Made by a program: the position numbers and the translations under genes. Positions 32,529 to 42,674 of a stretch of 64,000 nt of DNA are shown one piece after another. Each line of letters begins with the position of its first letter. The first letter of the stretch is position 1. Origin of the DNA: an uncultured Ruminococcus sp. (GTDB lineage: Bacteria; Bacillota; Clostridia; Lachnospirales; Lachnospiraceae); assembly GCA_900553885.1 (NCBI GenBank), contig USFD01000003.1:1-64000 (forward strand), read 5' to 3'. Below the pieces are notes generated by a model. That model was not told the DNA's origin, made no database searches, and saw nothing but the letters and a program-made list of their open reading frames with translations.

Positions 32529-32960
32529 ATGAAGTATTCTACAAAGGTAAGTGACGCCGTCCACATCATGGCCTACATTGCCCTGAGCGGCGGCTGTCCT
32601 CTGCCCAGCGGGAAAATCGCGGAAAGCATCCGGACGAATCCCGGCTACGTGCGCCAGATGATGTCCGCCCTTCGGAAATCAGGGCTTCTCTCCAGCGTAA
32701 AAGGCCATCCCAGACCTGCACTGACCAGAGAGCCGTCTGCGATTACACTTCTGGACGTATACAAGGCTGTAGAAGGTGAGAAACCTCTGCTCCATCTGGA
32801 TACCCATACAAATCCGGAATGCGGAGTAGGCGTTAATATCCAGCTGGCGCTTCAGGAGTATTTTGACCAGATACAGCAAAAAGCGGAAAAAGAGATGGAA
32901 AGCATTACGCTTCAGGATATATTAGACAAATATGAGGAAAGGATCAGACAATTAAAATGA
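32529..32960 (+). CDS. Rrf2-family transcriptional regulator
   Basis: A 143-residue winged-helix regulator: MKYSTKVSDAVHIMAYIAL is the usual Rrf2 opening, LPSGKIAESIRTNPGYVRQMMSALRKSGLL the DNA-binding helix-turn-helix. The three-cysteine Fe-S cluster motif of IscR/NsrR is absent; only scattered cysteines are present (in GGCPLP and NPECGVG), so it belongs with cluster-free members such as CymR/YwnA. AAGGAGG lies 7 bases before the start. Its stop overlaps the pepT start (ATGA), so the two are translated together. A structured element forms its leader. Confidence 0.9.
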   Translation: MKYSTKVSDAVHIMAYIALSGGCPLPSGKIAESIRTNPGYVRQMMSALRKSGLLSSVKGHPRPALTREPSAITLLDVYKAVEGEKPLLHLDTHTNPECGVGVNIQLALQEYFDQIQQKAEKEMESITLQDILDKYEERIRQLK

Positions 32961-34186
32961 AAGCATTTGAAAGATTATTAAAATACACAGCAATCAGGAC
33001 TCCCAGTGACGAAGAGAGCGATACCGTACCCTCTTCTGCCTGCCAGTTTGAGCTTGCTCATCATCTGTACCGGGAGCTTTTTACCATGGGAATCACGGAC
33101 GTGAAGGTGGATACCCAGTGCTACCTGTATGCCCACATTCCTGCCACACCGGGCTATGAAGACCGGCCGAAGCTTGGGTTCATTGCACATCTGGATACAG
33201 TGTCCGACTTCTGCGACCGCCGGATCATCGCCGAGATCCACGAGGATTATAATGGCCGGGAACTCCCCCTTGGCACAAGCGGCCGCGTCCTGTCGCCGGA
33301 TATGTTTCCACACTTAAAAGACCTGAAAGGCCGCACTCTGATCACAAGCGACGGGACAACGATTCTCGGCGCGGACGACAAGGCGGGAATCGCCGAGATC
33401 ATGACCATGGCTGAGCGGATCCTGGATGAAAATATTCCCCACGGCCCTGTTTCCATCGCCTTTACTCCGGATGAGGAAATCGGCATGGGCGCCGCTCATT
33501 TTGATGTGGAGGAATTCGGCGCCGACTTCGCCTACACACTGGACGGCGATACTGAAGGCGAGATCCAGTATGAGAACTTCAACGCCGCCAAAGCGGAATT
33601 TGAGATCAGCGGCGTGAATGTCCATCCGGGCTCTTCCAAAGACATTATGGTAAATGCTTCTCTCGTTGCCATGGAGATCAACTCTATGCTGCCCGCAGGA
33701 GAGACGCCCCGGAATACAGACGGGTACGAAGGATTCTATCATCTCATTGATATGAAAGGGGAGGTAGGCCATGCGGTACTGCGCTATATTATCCGCGACC
33801 ATGATGCAGCGAAATTTGAAGAGCGCAAAGAGACACTCCGAAATATAGAGAAAAAGATCAATCAGAAATGGGGCCGCGGTACTGCTTCTCTTACCATAAC
33901 CGACCAGTACCGCAACATGGCGGAAATCATTGCCGGCTGTATGCACCTGATCGAAAATGCAAAGAAGGCCTGCCGGAATGCAGGCGTCACACCGCTGATC
34001 CTTCCCATCCGGGGAGGTACAGACGGCGCCCAGTTAAGCTTCAAAGGACTGCCCTGTCCCAATCTGGGAACCGGCGGCCACGGATATCACGGACCATATG
34101 AGCATATCACCGTCGAAGGCATGGACGCAGCCTGTGAAGTCGCACTGGAACTTGTAAAAATATATGCAGAGAAATCAGCAGACTGA
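32957..34186 (+). CDS. pepT: peptidase T (tripeptide aminopeptidase)
   Basis: A 409-residue zinc aminopeptidase of the M20 family that removes the N-terminal residue from tripeptides. Metal and catalytic segments are visible: GFIAHLDTVSDF, TILGADDKAGIAEIM, TPDEEIGMGA with catalytic Glu, LDGDTEGEI, and GTGGHGYHGPYEH near the end with the last zinc His. HPGSSKDIMVNA is the dimerisation-domain His. The length is normal for PepT. It is coupled to the Rrf2 gene by an ATGA overlap. Confidence 0.95.
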   Translation: MKAFERLLKYTAIRTPSDEESDTVPSSACQFELAHHLYRELFTMGITDVKVDTQCYLYAHIPATPGYEDRPKLGFIAHLDTVSDFCDRRIIAEIHEDYNGRELPLGTSGRVLSPDMFPHLKDLKGRTLITSDGTTILGADDKAGIAEIMTMAERILDENIPHGPVSIAFTPDEEIGMGAAHFDVEEFGADFAYTLDGDTEGEIQYENFNAAKAEFEISGVNVHPGSSKDIMVNASLVAMEINSMLPAGETPRNTDGYEGFYHLIDMKGEVGHAVLRYIIRDHDAAKFEERKETLRNIEKKINQKWGRGTASLTITDQYRNMAEIIAGCMHLIENAKKACRNAGVTPLILPIRGGTDGAQLSFKGLPCPNLGTGGHGYHGPYEHITVEGMDAACEVALELVKIYAEKSAD

Positions 34187-34205
34187 CAAAACGGTCTGCT
34201 GATCT

Positions 34206-34865
34206 TCACTTCAATATAAAATGATTTCTGTCAAAAGACAGAATCCCCTCATCTCTCATCCTGCACAGTTCTGCGGACATGGCGCTCCGGTCCACGGAGA
34301 GAAAATCCGCAAGCTGCTGCCGGTTAAAGGGAATATCAAAGACCGGGCTTCCGGCTCTCTGGGACTGCTCTGACAGATAAGACAGCAGCTTTTCCCTCGT
34401 CGTTCTTCTGGACATATGCTCCAGTTTCCGGGTAAGCATTTTATTCTTCTGCGCAAGCACGGTGAGTAGATTGCGGATCAGCCGCCCGTGGAACTGACAG
34501 GCCGACGGACACATGGTAAGGATCCGCTTCACATCCAGAAAAAGCACTTTGCTCGGCTTTACGGCAACCGCATTGTTCAGCAGCTCATCACTCCCGAGGC
34601 AGGCGTACACTTCACCGAATATTTCTCCTTCTGTAATCTCGCTGAGAATACTCAGATTTCCCCAGTAATCTTCTTTCTGAATATGGATGCAGCCTTCCAG
34701 CAGCAGCGCCACGCTGTCAATGCGCTCTCCCCTGCTGAATACATATTCCCCTTTATGGTAATCCCGTGTAGCAGCGGACAGACAGTCCAGCATTGACGTA
34801 AGTTCGTCCTCGCTGATTCCCTGAAACAATTTCGAATTCTTTAATAGCGATAAATATTTTTCCAT
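34206..34865 (-). CDS. Crp/Fnr-family regulator
   Basis: A 219-residue regulator: an N-terminal cyclic-nucleotide-type beta-barrel (residues about 15-130, with GEIFGEVYACLG in the effector region) and a C-terminal winged helix with FNRQQLADFLSVDRSAMSAELCRM. It has no N-terminal FNR-type cysteine cluster, so oxygen sensing by Fe-S is unlikely. It is divergent from hcp. Crp/Fnr proteins beside hcp in anaerobes often respond to nitric oxide or nitrosative stress (HcpR type); that role is inferred from position. It is convergent with pepT. Confidence 0.88.
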   Translation of the reverse strand: MEKYLSLLKNSKLFQGISEDELTSMLDCLSAATRDYHKGEYVFSRGERIDSVALLLEGCIHIQKEDYWGNLSILSEITEGEIFGEVYACLGSDELLNNAVAVKPSKVLFLDVKRILTMCPSACQFHGRLIRNLLTVLAQKNKMLTRKLEHMSRRTTREKLLSYLSEQSQRAGSPVFDIPFNRQQLADFLSVDRSAMSAELCRMRDEGILSFDRNHFILK

Positions 34866-34911
34866 AATTACCTTCCCGTTGTATTTCCAACCGTCTTGTT
34901 TTAAACATCGT

Positions 34912-34939
34912 ATTATACTCCCCTTGTAAAGTCAAGCAA
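34912..34939 (-). promoter_or_regulatory. promoter of the Crp/Fnr gene
   Basis: Minus strand TTGCTT (34934-34939), 16 bases, TATAAT (34912-34917). A clear hcp promoter on the other strand was not seen; TGCCGG/CCGGCA makes a small hairpin just before the hcp ribosome binding site. Confidence 0.6.
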
Positions 34940-35011
34940 TGCAATAAAAAACAACAAGTACAGTGCCGGTACCCATACAAAAAATTCCGGCATTGACAGG
35001 AGGTTATGAAA

Positions 35012-36604
35012 ATGTCAGATAAAATGTTTTGTTTTCAATGTGAACAGACTGCAGGATGTACCGGATGCGCAGGGAATGCCGGCGTATGCGGGAAAACTGC
35101 GGACGTGGCCGGACTTCAGGATAAACTTACAGGCGCCCTGGTCGGCCTTGCCCGGGCAGCCAGCGGAAATACGCCCTCTCCGTCCACTCACAGAGCAATG
35201 ATCGAGGGACTGTTCACAACCGTTACCAACGTAAACTTTAACGAAGATACAATCCGTCAGCAGATTGAAAATGTAACAAGAGAGAAAAACGCCCTTACTC
35301 CCGGGTGCGGATCCTGCCCGCAGTCCTGCGGCAGGACGGAAAATTATGATATGGAACTTCTCTGGAATGCAGATGAAGATATCCGTTCCCTGAAATCTCT
35401 GATTCTGTTCGGGCTCAGAGGAATGGCGTCATATGCGTACCACGCTATGGTACTGGGATATTCTGATGAAGAAGTCAACACTTTCTTCTATGAAGGAATG
35501 TTTGCCATCGGCGAAGATCTGAACATGGAGCAGCTCCTTCCCCTTGTAATGAAAGTGGGCGAGGTCAACCTGAAATGCATGGCGCTTCTGGATCAGGCAA
35601 ACACAGAGACCTACGGGGATCCGGTTCCTGTCACTGTTCCCCTCACAGTAGAGAAAGGACCGTTTATCGTGATCAGCGGGCACGATCTGAAAGACCTGCA
35701 GCTTCTTCTGGAACAGACAGAAGGAAAAGGAATCAATATCTACACCAACGGCGAAATGCTCCCGGCGCACGCATATCCGAAGCTGAAAGCATACCCTCAC
35801 CTGAAGGGGAATTTCGGTACCGCATGGCACAATCAGCAGAAAGAATTCGCTGACATTCCGGCGCCGGTCCTGTTTACGACCAACTGCCTGATGCCGCCGA
35901 AAGCCAGCTATGCAGACCGTGTATTCACAACGGAAGTTGTCTCTTATCCGGGCGTCATCCATATCGGAGAGGAGAAAGACTTCACACCGGTCATTGAAAA
36001 AGCGCTGGAACTGGGCGGTTACCCGGAAGATCAGGAATTCACCGGAATCAACGGCGGAAAGACGGTCACCACAGGGTTTGCCCGCAATACCGTATTATCC
36101 GCCGCAGGTACAATAGCAGATGCAGTAAAGGGCGGAGCCTTAAAGCACATCTTCCTTGTCGGAGGATGCGACGGGGCAAGAAAAGGCCGCAGCTATTATA
36201 CGGATTTTGTAAAGCAGACGCCGTCCGATACGGCAGTACTCACTCTCGCCTGCGGAAAATACCGGTTCAATGACCTTGATCTTGGCAGCATCGGCGGACT
36301 TCCGCGGATCATGGATATGGGACAGTGCAACGACGCATACAGTGCGATCCGGGCTGCCCTTGCACTGGCTGACGCGTTCGGCTGCGGCGTCAATGACCTT
36401 CCGCTGACTCTCGTGCTGTCCTGGTATGAACAGAAAGCCGTCTGTATCCTGCTGACACTCCTTCATCTGGGTATCCGGAACATTTACCTCGGACCTTCGC
36501 TGCCGGCGTTCCTGTCACCCGGAGTGCTGGATTTCCTTGTGAAAAATTACGGGATCCGTCCGACTACAGCACCAGAGCAGGATCTGAGGGAGATACTGGG
36601 ATAA
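35012..36604 (+). CDS. hcp: hydroxylamine reductase / hybrid-cluster protein
   Basis: A 530-residue Fe-S protein that reduces hydroxylamine and acts on nitric oxide and S-nitrosylation in anaerobes. The N-terminal cluster motif CFQCEQTAGCTGCAG (C7, C10, C16, C19) is clear. Further hybrid-cluster regions are seen in LFTTNCLMPP, VGGCDGARKGRSYYTDF and LACGKYRFNDLDLG. The ATG at 35012 was chosen because AGGAGG lies 8 bases before it; the ATG at 35006 is only 2 bases from that site. It is monocistronic with a strong terminator and divergent from a Crp/Fnr regulator. Confidence 0.95.
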   Translation: MSDKMFCFQCEQTAGCTGCAGNAGVCGKTADVAGLQDKLTGALVGLARAASGNTPSPSTHRAMIEGLFTTVTNVNFNEDTIRQQIENVTREKNALTPGCGSCPQSCGRTENYDMELLWNADEDIRSLKSLILFGLRGMASYAYHAMVLGYSDEEVNTFFYEGMFAIGEDLNMEQLLPLVMKVGEVNLKCMALLDQANTETYGDPVPVTVPLTVEKGPFIVISGHDLKDLQLLLEQTEGKGINIYTNGEMLPAHAYPKLKAYPHLKGNFGTAWHNQQKEFADIPAPVLFTTNCLMPPKASYADRVFTTEVVSYPGVIHIGEEKDFTPVIEKALELGGYPEDQEFTGINGGKTVTTGFARNTVLSAAGTIADAVKGGALKHIFLVGGCDGARKGRSYYTDFVKQTPSDTAVLTLACGKYRFNDLDLGSIGGLPRIMDMGQCNDAYSAIRAALALADAFGCGVNDLPLTLVLSWYEQKAVCILLTLLHLGIRNIYLGPSLPAFLSPGVLDFLVKNYGIRPTTAPEQDLREILG

Positions 36605-36613
36605 TATCACTTT

Positions 36614-36641
36614 AAAAAGGGGCTTTGCAGCCCCTTTTTTT
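36614..36641 (+). terminator. hcp terminator
   Basis: AAAAAGGGGCT pairs with AGCCCCTTTTT and runs into T residues. Confidence 0.92.
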
Positions 36642-36661
36642 CCGATCTCCTCTGCCAATAT

Positions 36662-37351
36662 TCATTGCTTTTTTATTCTTCCGTCCATCAGCCAGAGGAG
36701 TCCTGCCGAAGTCCGTTTTTCCGCATCTTTATAGTGATTCCCGGGATTCAGCCGGAAGACTGTGCGGATTCCTTTCTCTCTGTAATACTTTTCAATTTTC
36801 TCTGTGTTCTCCTGAACAGTCTGCATATAGGGATTGCGTGTTCTGGCTTCTTTGCTTCCCAGTGAAAAATATAAATAATCCGGTGTTTTTTTCATAGTAT
36901 GCGACGAAATATATTCCGGAATTCCAGGATACCACAGGGAACCGGACACACTGGCGGCTCTCGAAAAAAGATCTGTCTGGTACAGCGAATACAGGGCGAA
37001 AAGTCCTGCGAGAGAATACCCGGCAATACCGCGCCAGAGCACAGTACCCCGGATCTCCTTTTCCGCCTCCGGCACAATCCTTTCAGTCAAAAGTTTCAGA
37101 TAATCATCCGCCCCTCCCGTACACGGTTCAGCGTTTTTGAAAACCGGCGGGATCTCCCACGGCGACATATCATGGTTCCAGTCAAGATTGCTGACAGATA
37201 CAAGCGTAAACGGCGGGCATCCTTCGTCTCTTAGAATGCACAGCACCTGTTCTCCTTCCCCCTCAAAGGTATTGAGATAGATCACCGGCCGGTCCGGTTC
37301 ATCACATGGACAGACAGATATATGTTTCTGTTCGATCGTAAACTGAGTCAT
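36662..37351 (-). CDS. alpha/beta-hydrolase esterase (esterase D / Fes-like)
   Basis: A 229-residue serine hydrolase of the putative esterase family. The nucleophile elbow is GYSLAG (Ser near residue 112), SVSNLDWNHDMSPW is the region after the oxyanion strand, and GNHYKDAEKR near residue 205 holds the likely catalytic His. The family includes siderophore and S-formylglutathione esterases. It lies 66 bases after a sugar O-acetyltransferase gene on the same strand and may share its transcript. No signal peptide, so it is cytoplasmic. Confidence 0.82.
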   Translation of the reverse strand: MTQFTIEQKHISVCPCDEPDRPVIYLNTFEGEGEQVLCILRDEGCPPFTLVSVSNLDWNHDMSPWEIPPVFKNAEPCTGGADDYLKLLTERIVPEAEKEIRGTVLWRGIAGYSLAGLFALYSLYQTDLFSRAASVSGSLWYPGIPEYISSHTMKKTPDYLYFSLGSKEARTRNPYMQTVQENTEKIEKYYREKGIRTVFRLNPGNHYKDAEKRTSAGLLWLMDGRIKKQ

Positions 37352-37417
37352 ATTTATTTTCCCGCTTTCCTTATAACGATTTCTATAATAAAGATTATAG
37401 AATACAGAAACCAGAAA

Positions 37418-37990
37418 TCAATTACTTTCTGTATCATTCCCGATTTCCTTTATTATTTTTGCAGGCACTCCTCCCACAACACAGTTGTCCGGCACATCTT
37501 TTGTCACTACAGCCCCGGCTGCGGCCACCACATTGTTTCCGATGGTCACTCCCGGCAGGATGGTACAGTTCCCGCCGATCCACACGTCATTTCCGATACG
37601 GACCGGCTTTGCCTGGCCGATATGCTGACGCCTTTTCTTTGGTGAAAGAGGATGATTTACCGTGGTGATCAGTGTATTTGGTCCGATCATCACATGATCT
37701 CCGATATAAACCGGAGCAATATCCAGAATCGTCACATTATAATTCGCAAGGAAATCATCTCCTGCATGTATATTTTTCCCATTGTCACAGTTGAATACCG
37801 GCAGCACTGTCGGATAGCGCCCCACAGAACCGAAAAGTTCCCGGACAGCCTCCTCTCTTGCTTCCTCCTCTGTAGGATCTATGGCATTGAGCTTAGCACA
37901 TCCTTTGATTGCGTGGAGTTTTCTGGCGTTCACTTCTTTATCCCAGAAATCATATTCCAGCCCTGCGTCAAGTTTTTCTGCTTCTGTCAT
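37418..37990 (-). CDS. sugar O-acetyltransferase (maltose acetyltransferase type)
   Basis: A 190-residue left-handed beta-helix enzyme that transfers acetyl from acetyl-CoA to a sugar. The Mac domain ([18 protein letters not shown]) is at the N-terminus, and hexapeptide repeats run from about residue 70 ([64 protein letters not shown]). NHPLS holds the catalytic His. The start at 37990 has AAGGAG 8 bases upstream. An esterase follows, and the coupled AraC-MerR regulator pair is divergent. Confidence 0.92.
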   Translation of the reverse strand: MTEAEKLDAGLEYDFWDKEVNARKLHAIKGCAKLNAIDPTEEEAREEAVRELFGSVGRYPTVLPVFNCDNGKNIHAGDDFLANYNVTILDIAPVYIGDHVMIGPNTLITTVNHPLSPKKRRQHIGQAKPVRIGNDVWIGGNCTILPGVTIGNNVVAAAGAVVTKDVPDNCVVGGVPAKIIKEIGNDTESN

Positions 37991-38188
37991 CCTGTTTGCT
38001 CCTTTCACTTCTCGTTTTCTTCTATCGATTACGATAAGAATACACCGATTTTCCTTAAAATTTCAGCGCCGGATCTTAAGAATTATAATGGTAAATTCTA
38101 ATATTATATGCTAAGCTGAAACTATCCTCTCCTTTCCGGATCGTTCCGGATAAACAGAGTATTTTACAGATAAAGGAGTGAAAATAAG

Positions 38189-39148
38189 ATGGCAGACTCT
38201 TGCCTGGCACGTTCGCTTACTGAACTAAGCGAACAGTTTTCCCGAAGAAACTGGAAATATCTGGACGTCCCCGCAGGCAGTCCCATGGAAAAATCTTATG
38301 CATGGCCTGCTGCCCCGGAAGAAGATATCATGATCTGTGTTCACAAAGGCCGGGAAGTCCGCGAGGAATTCCATCGGCAGGATTTTTTCTTTTTTAATTT
38401 CGCTTACAAAGGAGATTATAGCGCGCTGAGTTACCGGTCCGATAATCCGATCACAGTACACGAAAACGAATGCTATATCGGTCAGCCGTTTACCGGATAT
38501 GCACTCTGTGTCCACAGTCCGGAAGAGATCATTATTATCGGCATCCTGATCCGGAAAGAAACATTCTTCCGGACTTTTCTGCCTGTACTTTCCTCAGATT
38601 CCAGGCTGTTTCACTTTTTTCTGGCGCCGCAGACAAATGCGTATTCAGACCGGTATATCCGTCTGCATTTTGACGATCCTGCCTCCGTACGAACCCTTCT
38701 GGAAATGATGGTGGTGGAATATGCCTCCCCGCAGGAGGACACCCAGACAATCCTTCAGCCTATGGTGCTCACCCTTCTGATGCAGGTCGCCCGGCAGTAC
38801 AAGCGTGCTGTTCCCGCGCCGGATCATGAGCGTCTCTCTGACCGGATCATCCGGTACATGAACGAACACCCCGGGACTGTAACTTTAAAGGATATCGCAA
38901 AACATTTTTCTTATCATCCCAACTATGTCTCCGGGCTGCTGCGCCGTCAGACCGGGAAAACCTTTTCCGAACTCCAGCTGAAACAGCGGATGGAACGGGC
39001 TGTCAGTCTGCTGAAAGGAACCACTCTGTCCGTAGAAGAAATTGCGGCTATGGTGGGCTATACAAATAACAGCAATTTTTATAAAGCTTTCCGGGAGTAT
39101 TATCACCAGTCTCCGCGGCAATATTTCTCAAAGGAGGAACAGAAATGA
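38189..39148 (+). CDS. AraC-family transcriptional regulator
   Basis: A 319-residue regulator. The C-terminal 100 residues hold two helix-turn-helix motifs, GTVTLKDIAKHFSYHPNYVS and LSVEEIAAMVGYTNNSNFYK, followed by YHQSPRQYF, the AraC signature. The N-terminal 210 residues are a likely cupin-type sensor domain. Its stop overlaps the start of a MerR gene (ATGA), so the two regulators are co-translated. It is divergent from the acetyltransferase-esterase genes, which are its most likely targets. AAAGGAG precedes the start. Confidence 0.92.
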   Translation: MADSCLARSLTELSEQFSRRNWKYLDVPAGSPMEKSYAWPAAPEEDIMICVHKGREVREEFHRQDFFFFNFAYKGDYSALSYRSDNPITVHENECYIGQPFTGYALCVHSPEEIIIIGILIRKETFFRTFLPVLSSDSRLFHFFLAPQTNAYSDRYIRLHFDDPASVRTLLEMMVVEYASPQEDTQTILQPMVLTLLMQVARQYKRAVPAPDHERLSDRIIRYMNEHPGTVTLKDIAKHFSYHPNYVSGLLRRQTGKTFSELQLKQRMERAVSLLKGTTLSVEEIAAMVGYTNNSNFYKAFREYYHQSPRQYFSKEEQK

Positions 39149-39960
39149 AATATAAAATCGGAACAGTTGCCAGACTCTTAGGTGTCTCACCGGAGACTCT
39201 GCGCCTGTATGAACGGAACGGAATTCTCCATTCTGACCGTGGAGAAGGCGAAAACGGCTACCGGTATTACAGCCGTCTGGATATTACGGCTCTTACACGT
39301 GCCCGCGCCTATCACCAGTACGGCTTTTCTTTAAAGGAGACTGAAAGTCTGATTAACACAGATGATGTTGATTATGTTCTGCAGGAGTATCAGCTCCGGG
39401 CCGATGCACTGGAGAAAGAGATTCTCCGGAAGCAGAAAATCCTCGGGTATCTGAAGCGGATTTCCACTCTTCTTGAGCAGCTTCCTGCTGAATTATGGAA
39501 AATCCGTCCGGAAACCAGACCCGGGATCTACAGGCTGGAATTTATGAAAGGAGAAGAACTGATCCTGAAGCAGGAACAGATGGATCTGTTCCCGCAATGG
39601 GTCGGGCTTGCACCCTTTGCATTTCCGTCCCAGCGGAACTGCTGGAGCAGTCTGGAAAAAGGGGCTGATGAAAGCTTCTCGGCTCTCGGGGTAATGGAAG
39701 AAGACGCCCGTTCACTGGGTATGCCCTCTTTTCTGTCCGGCGGCATATACTGCCCTCCGGTCAGATGTCTTTATACAGTAGTGGAAATTTCGGAAGAAAA
39801 TGCATCCTGTGTTAAGTATCTTGCCCATCTGAAACAATATGTTCATGAAAATCATATAACCGTAACCGGAGATCCCATCTGCCGCACCTTTCTGTCCATG
39901 AATAAAAAGGAAGATTACAGACGGTTCCGTCATATCTGGCTTCCTGTCGCAGAGGCATAA
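39145..39960 (+). CDS. MerR-family regulator with effector-binding domain
   Basis: A 271-residue regulator. Residues 1-70 are the MerR DNA-binding domain (KIGTVARLLGVSPETLRLYE, NGYRYYSRLDI); a coiled coil follows at about 75-120 (YQLRADALEKEILRKQKILG), and the C-terminal 150 residues look like a GyrI/BmrR-type ligand-binding domain. No metal-ligand cysteines are placed as in CueR or MerR, so a small organic ligand is more likely. It is coupled to the AraC gene by an ATGA overlap. The next gene's promoter has the 19-base spacer typical of MerR targets. Confidence 0.9.
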   Translation: MKYKIGTVARLLGVSPETLRLYERNGILHSDRGEGENGYRYYSRLDITALTRARAYHQYGFSLKETESLINTDDVDYVLQEYQLRADALEKEILRKQKILGYLKRISTLLEQLPAELWKIRPETRPGIYRLEFMKGEELILKQEQMDLFPQWVGLAPFAFPSQRNCWSSLEKGADESFSALGVMEEDARSLGMPSFLSGGIYCPPVRCLYTVVEISEENASCVKYLAHLKQYVHENHITVTGDPICRTFLSMNKKEDYRRFRHIWLPVAEA

Positions 39961-39987
39961 AACAGATTTCATCATACGCTCCTTTTC

Positions 39988-40018
39988 TTGACTCTACACA
40001 AGGTTTAAGGTTTATAAT
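39988..40018 (+). promoter_or_regulatory. MerR-type promoter of the chromate transporter pair
   Basis: TTGACT (39988-39993) and TATAAT (40013-40018) are 19 bases apart, 2 more than optimal, which is the hallmark of MerR-activated promoters. An imperfect dyad ACnnTAnACnnnGTnTAnnGT fills 39991-40011. Confidence 0.75.
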
Positions 40019-40046
40019 GGCCGATGTCAGAGAGGAGGAACACAAA

Positions 40047-40610
40047 GTGAAAACATGGAAAAAGGCTCTTATTCTTTTCGGACAGTTCTTTCAGTTCGGC
40101 TGCTTTACCTTCGGAGGCGGATGGAGCATTATAGCCCAGATGCAGAAACTGTATGTGGAAAAGGAGAAAACAATTACCAGTCAGGAACTTCTGGATATCA
40201 CCAGCGTGGGACGCAGTCTGCCGGGAACTATGATCGGCAACGTAGCCATGCTGTACGGATACCGGGCAGGCGGAATTGTCTGCGGAATTGCCTGTGTTAT
40301 CGCCATGATCATACCACCCATGATCGTCTTATCACTGATCACATATTTCTACACCCTTTTTAAAGAAAATATCTGGTTCATGAGCGCAATGACGGGAGTC
40401 CGGGCAGCGATTGTTCCGATTATCGCAAGCGCGGCCGTCAATATGGTAAAGGGCGCGTTCCGTTTCCCGCCCTGCTTTATTCTGGCCGCCGCTTCTTTCG
40501 CGCTTTACTTTTTCTTCCATGTAAGCTGCGCGGCACTGGTAGTAATGGGAGTTATCTGCGGCATCCTGATCTGTGAATATTACGAGAGAAGGGAGCGGAA
40601 AAAGTCATGA
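40047..40610 (+). CDS. chromate transporter, first CHR subunit
   Basis: A 187-residue membrane protein with one CHR domain, about six helices. FQFGCFTFGGGWSIIAQMQK (with FGGG) and GRSLPGTMIGNVAMLYGYR are the conserved CHR segments; PGT replaces the PGP seen in the second subunit. The GTG at 40047 is used: GAGGAGG lies 8 bases before it. An ATG at 40017 is in frame but overlaps the -10 element. It overlaps the second CHR gene by four bases. Split CHR pairs work together as one transporter; in gut anaerobes the real substrate may not be chromate. Confidence 0.87.
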   Translation: MKTWKKALILFGQFFQFGCFTFGGGWSIIAQMQKLYVEKEKTITSQELLDITSVGRSLPGTMIGNVAMLYGYRAGGIVCGIACVIAMIIPPMIVLSLITYFYTLFKENIWFMSAMTGVRAAIVPIIASAAVNMVKGAFRFPPCFILAAASFALYFFFHVSCAALVVMGVICGILICEYYERRERKKS

Positions 40611-41143
40611 TCCTTACACTGCTCAGACTTTTCTGGAGTTTTGTAAAAATCGGTTTCACCAGTTTCGGCGGTCTGTCCATGATCCCGCTGATCACCCATG
40701 AGGTTGTATCCAACGGATGGATGAATTTAAGTGAAGTCTCCGACATCGTAGCAATTGCGGAAATGACTCCGGGACCGCTGGGGCTGAACTGCGCCACCTT
40801 TGCCGGAATCCATGCGGCAGGCATTCCCGGTGCTGTTATTGCAAATCTGGGCGTACTGACGCCTACTTTTACCGTTGCTCTTCTGGCTGGTATTTTCTTT
40901 AAGAAATTCCAGGACAGCCGCCGTATGGATCAGCTGCTGGCAGGCGTGCGCCCTGTCTGCATCGGCCTTCTGGCAGGGGTTATTGTCTCTTTCTGCCAGA
41001 CGAACTATGTGGTGGATTCTGCGATCAGTCCCGCTGCAGTCATTATCGGCGTGATTGACCTGATTCTGCTGTTTAAATGGAAGGTCAGCATTCCGAAAAT
41101 TATCCTTCTGAGTGCGGTTCTCGGGCTGATCCTGTTTCATTAG
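40607..41143 (+). CDS. chromate transporter, second CHR subunit
   Basis: A 178-residue CHR-domain membrane protein. GFTSFGGLSMIPLITHEVV and AEMTPGPLGLNCATFAG are the conserved signature blocks; PGP is intact. The ATG overlaps the stop of the first subunit (ATGA), so the partners are made in equal amounts. LysR starts 148 bases downstream after a gap with no clear terminator. Confidence 0.88.
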   Translation: MILTLLRLFWSFVKIGFTSFGGLSMIPLITHEVVSNGWMNLSEVSDIVAIAEMTPGPLGLNCATFAGIHAAGIPGAVIANLGVLTPTFTVALLAGIFFKKFQDSRRMDQLLAGVRPVCIGLLAGVIVSFCQTNYVVDSAISPAAVIIGVIDLILLFKWKVSIPKIILLSAVLGLILFH

Positions 41144-41290
41144 CTGCTCATAACTTCGGGCTTTGTGGGCATTTTCTCCGTCAGACTTATCATAAATTCC
41201 GTATTCCTGTAGAATACAGTTATGCAGATTCCCACCCCGGCGCCATGCCGCATATCGTATACAAACCGGCATGATGAAAGGAGACCGCTT

Positions 41291-42610
<1,320 letters not shown>

Positions 42611-42674
42611 AGTCTATAACCTGGACGCATACCTGCAAAAAACAAATCTGTACATACAGGTGCTGCGGCTGTTG

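Noticed and set aside
34920..34990. Possible FNR/HcpR box before hcp
   Set aside because: Only weak half sites such as GTAC/GTAC; none matches a consensus.
40017..40046. ATG start of the first CHR gene at 40017
   Set aside because: It overlaps the -10 element; GTG at 40047 has GAGGAGG at the proper distance.
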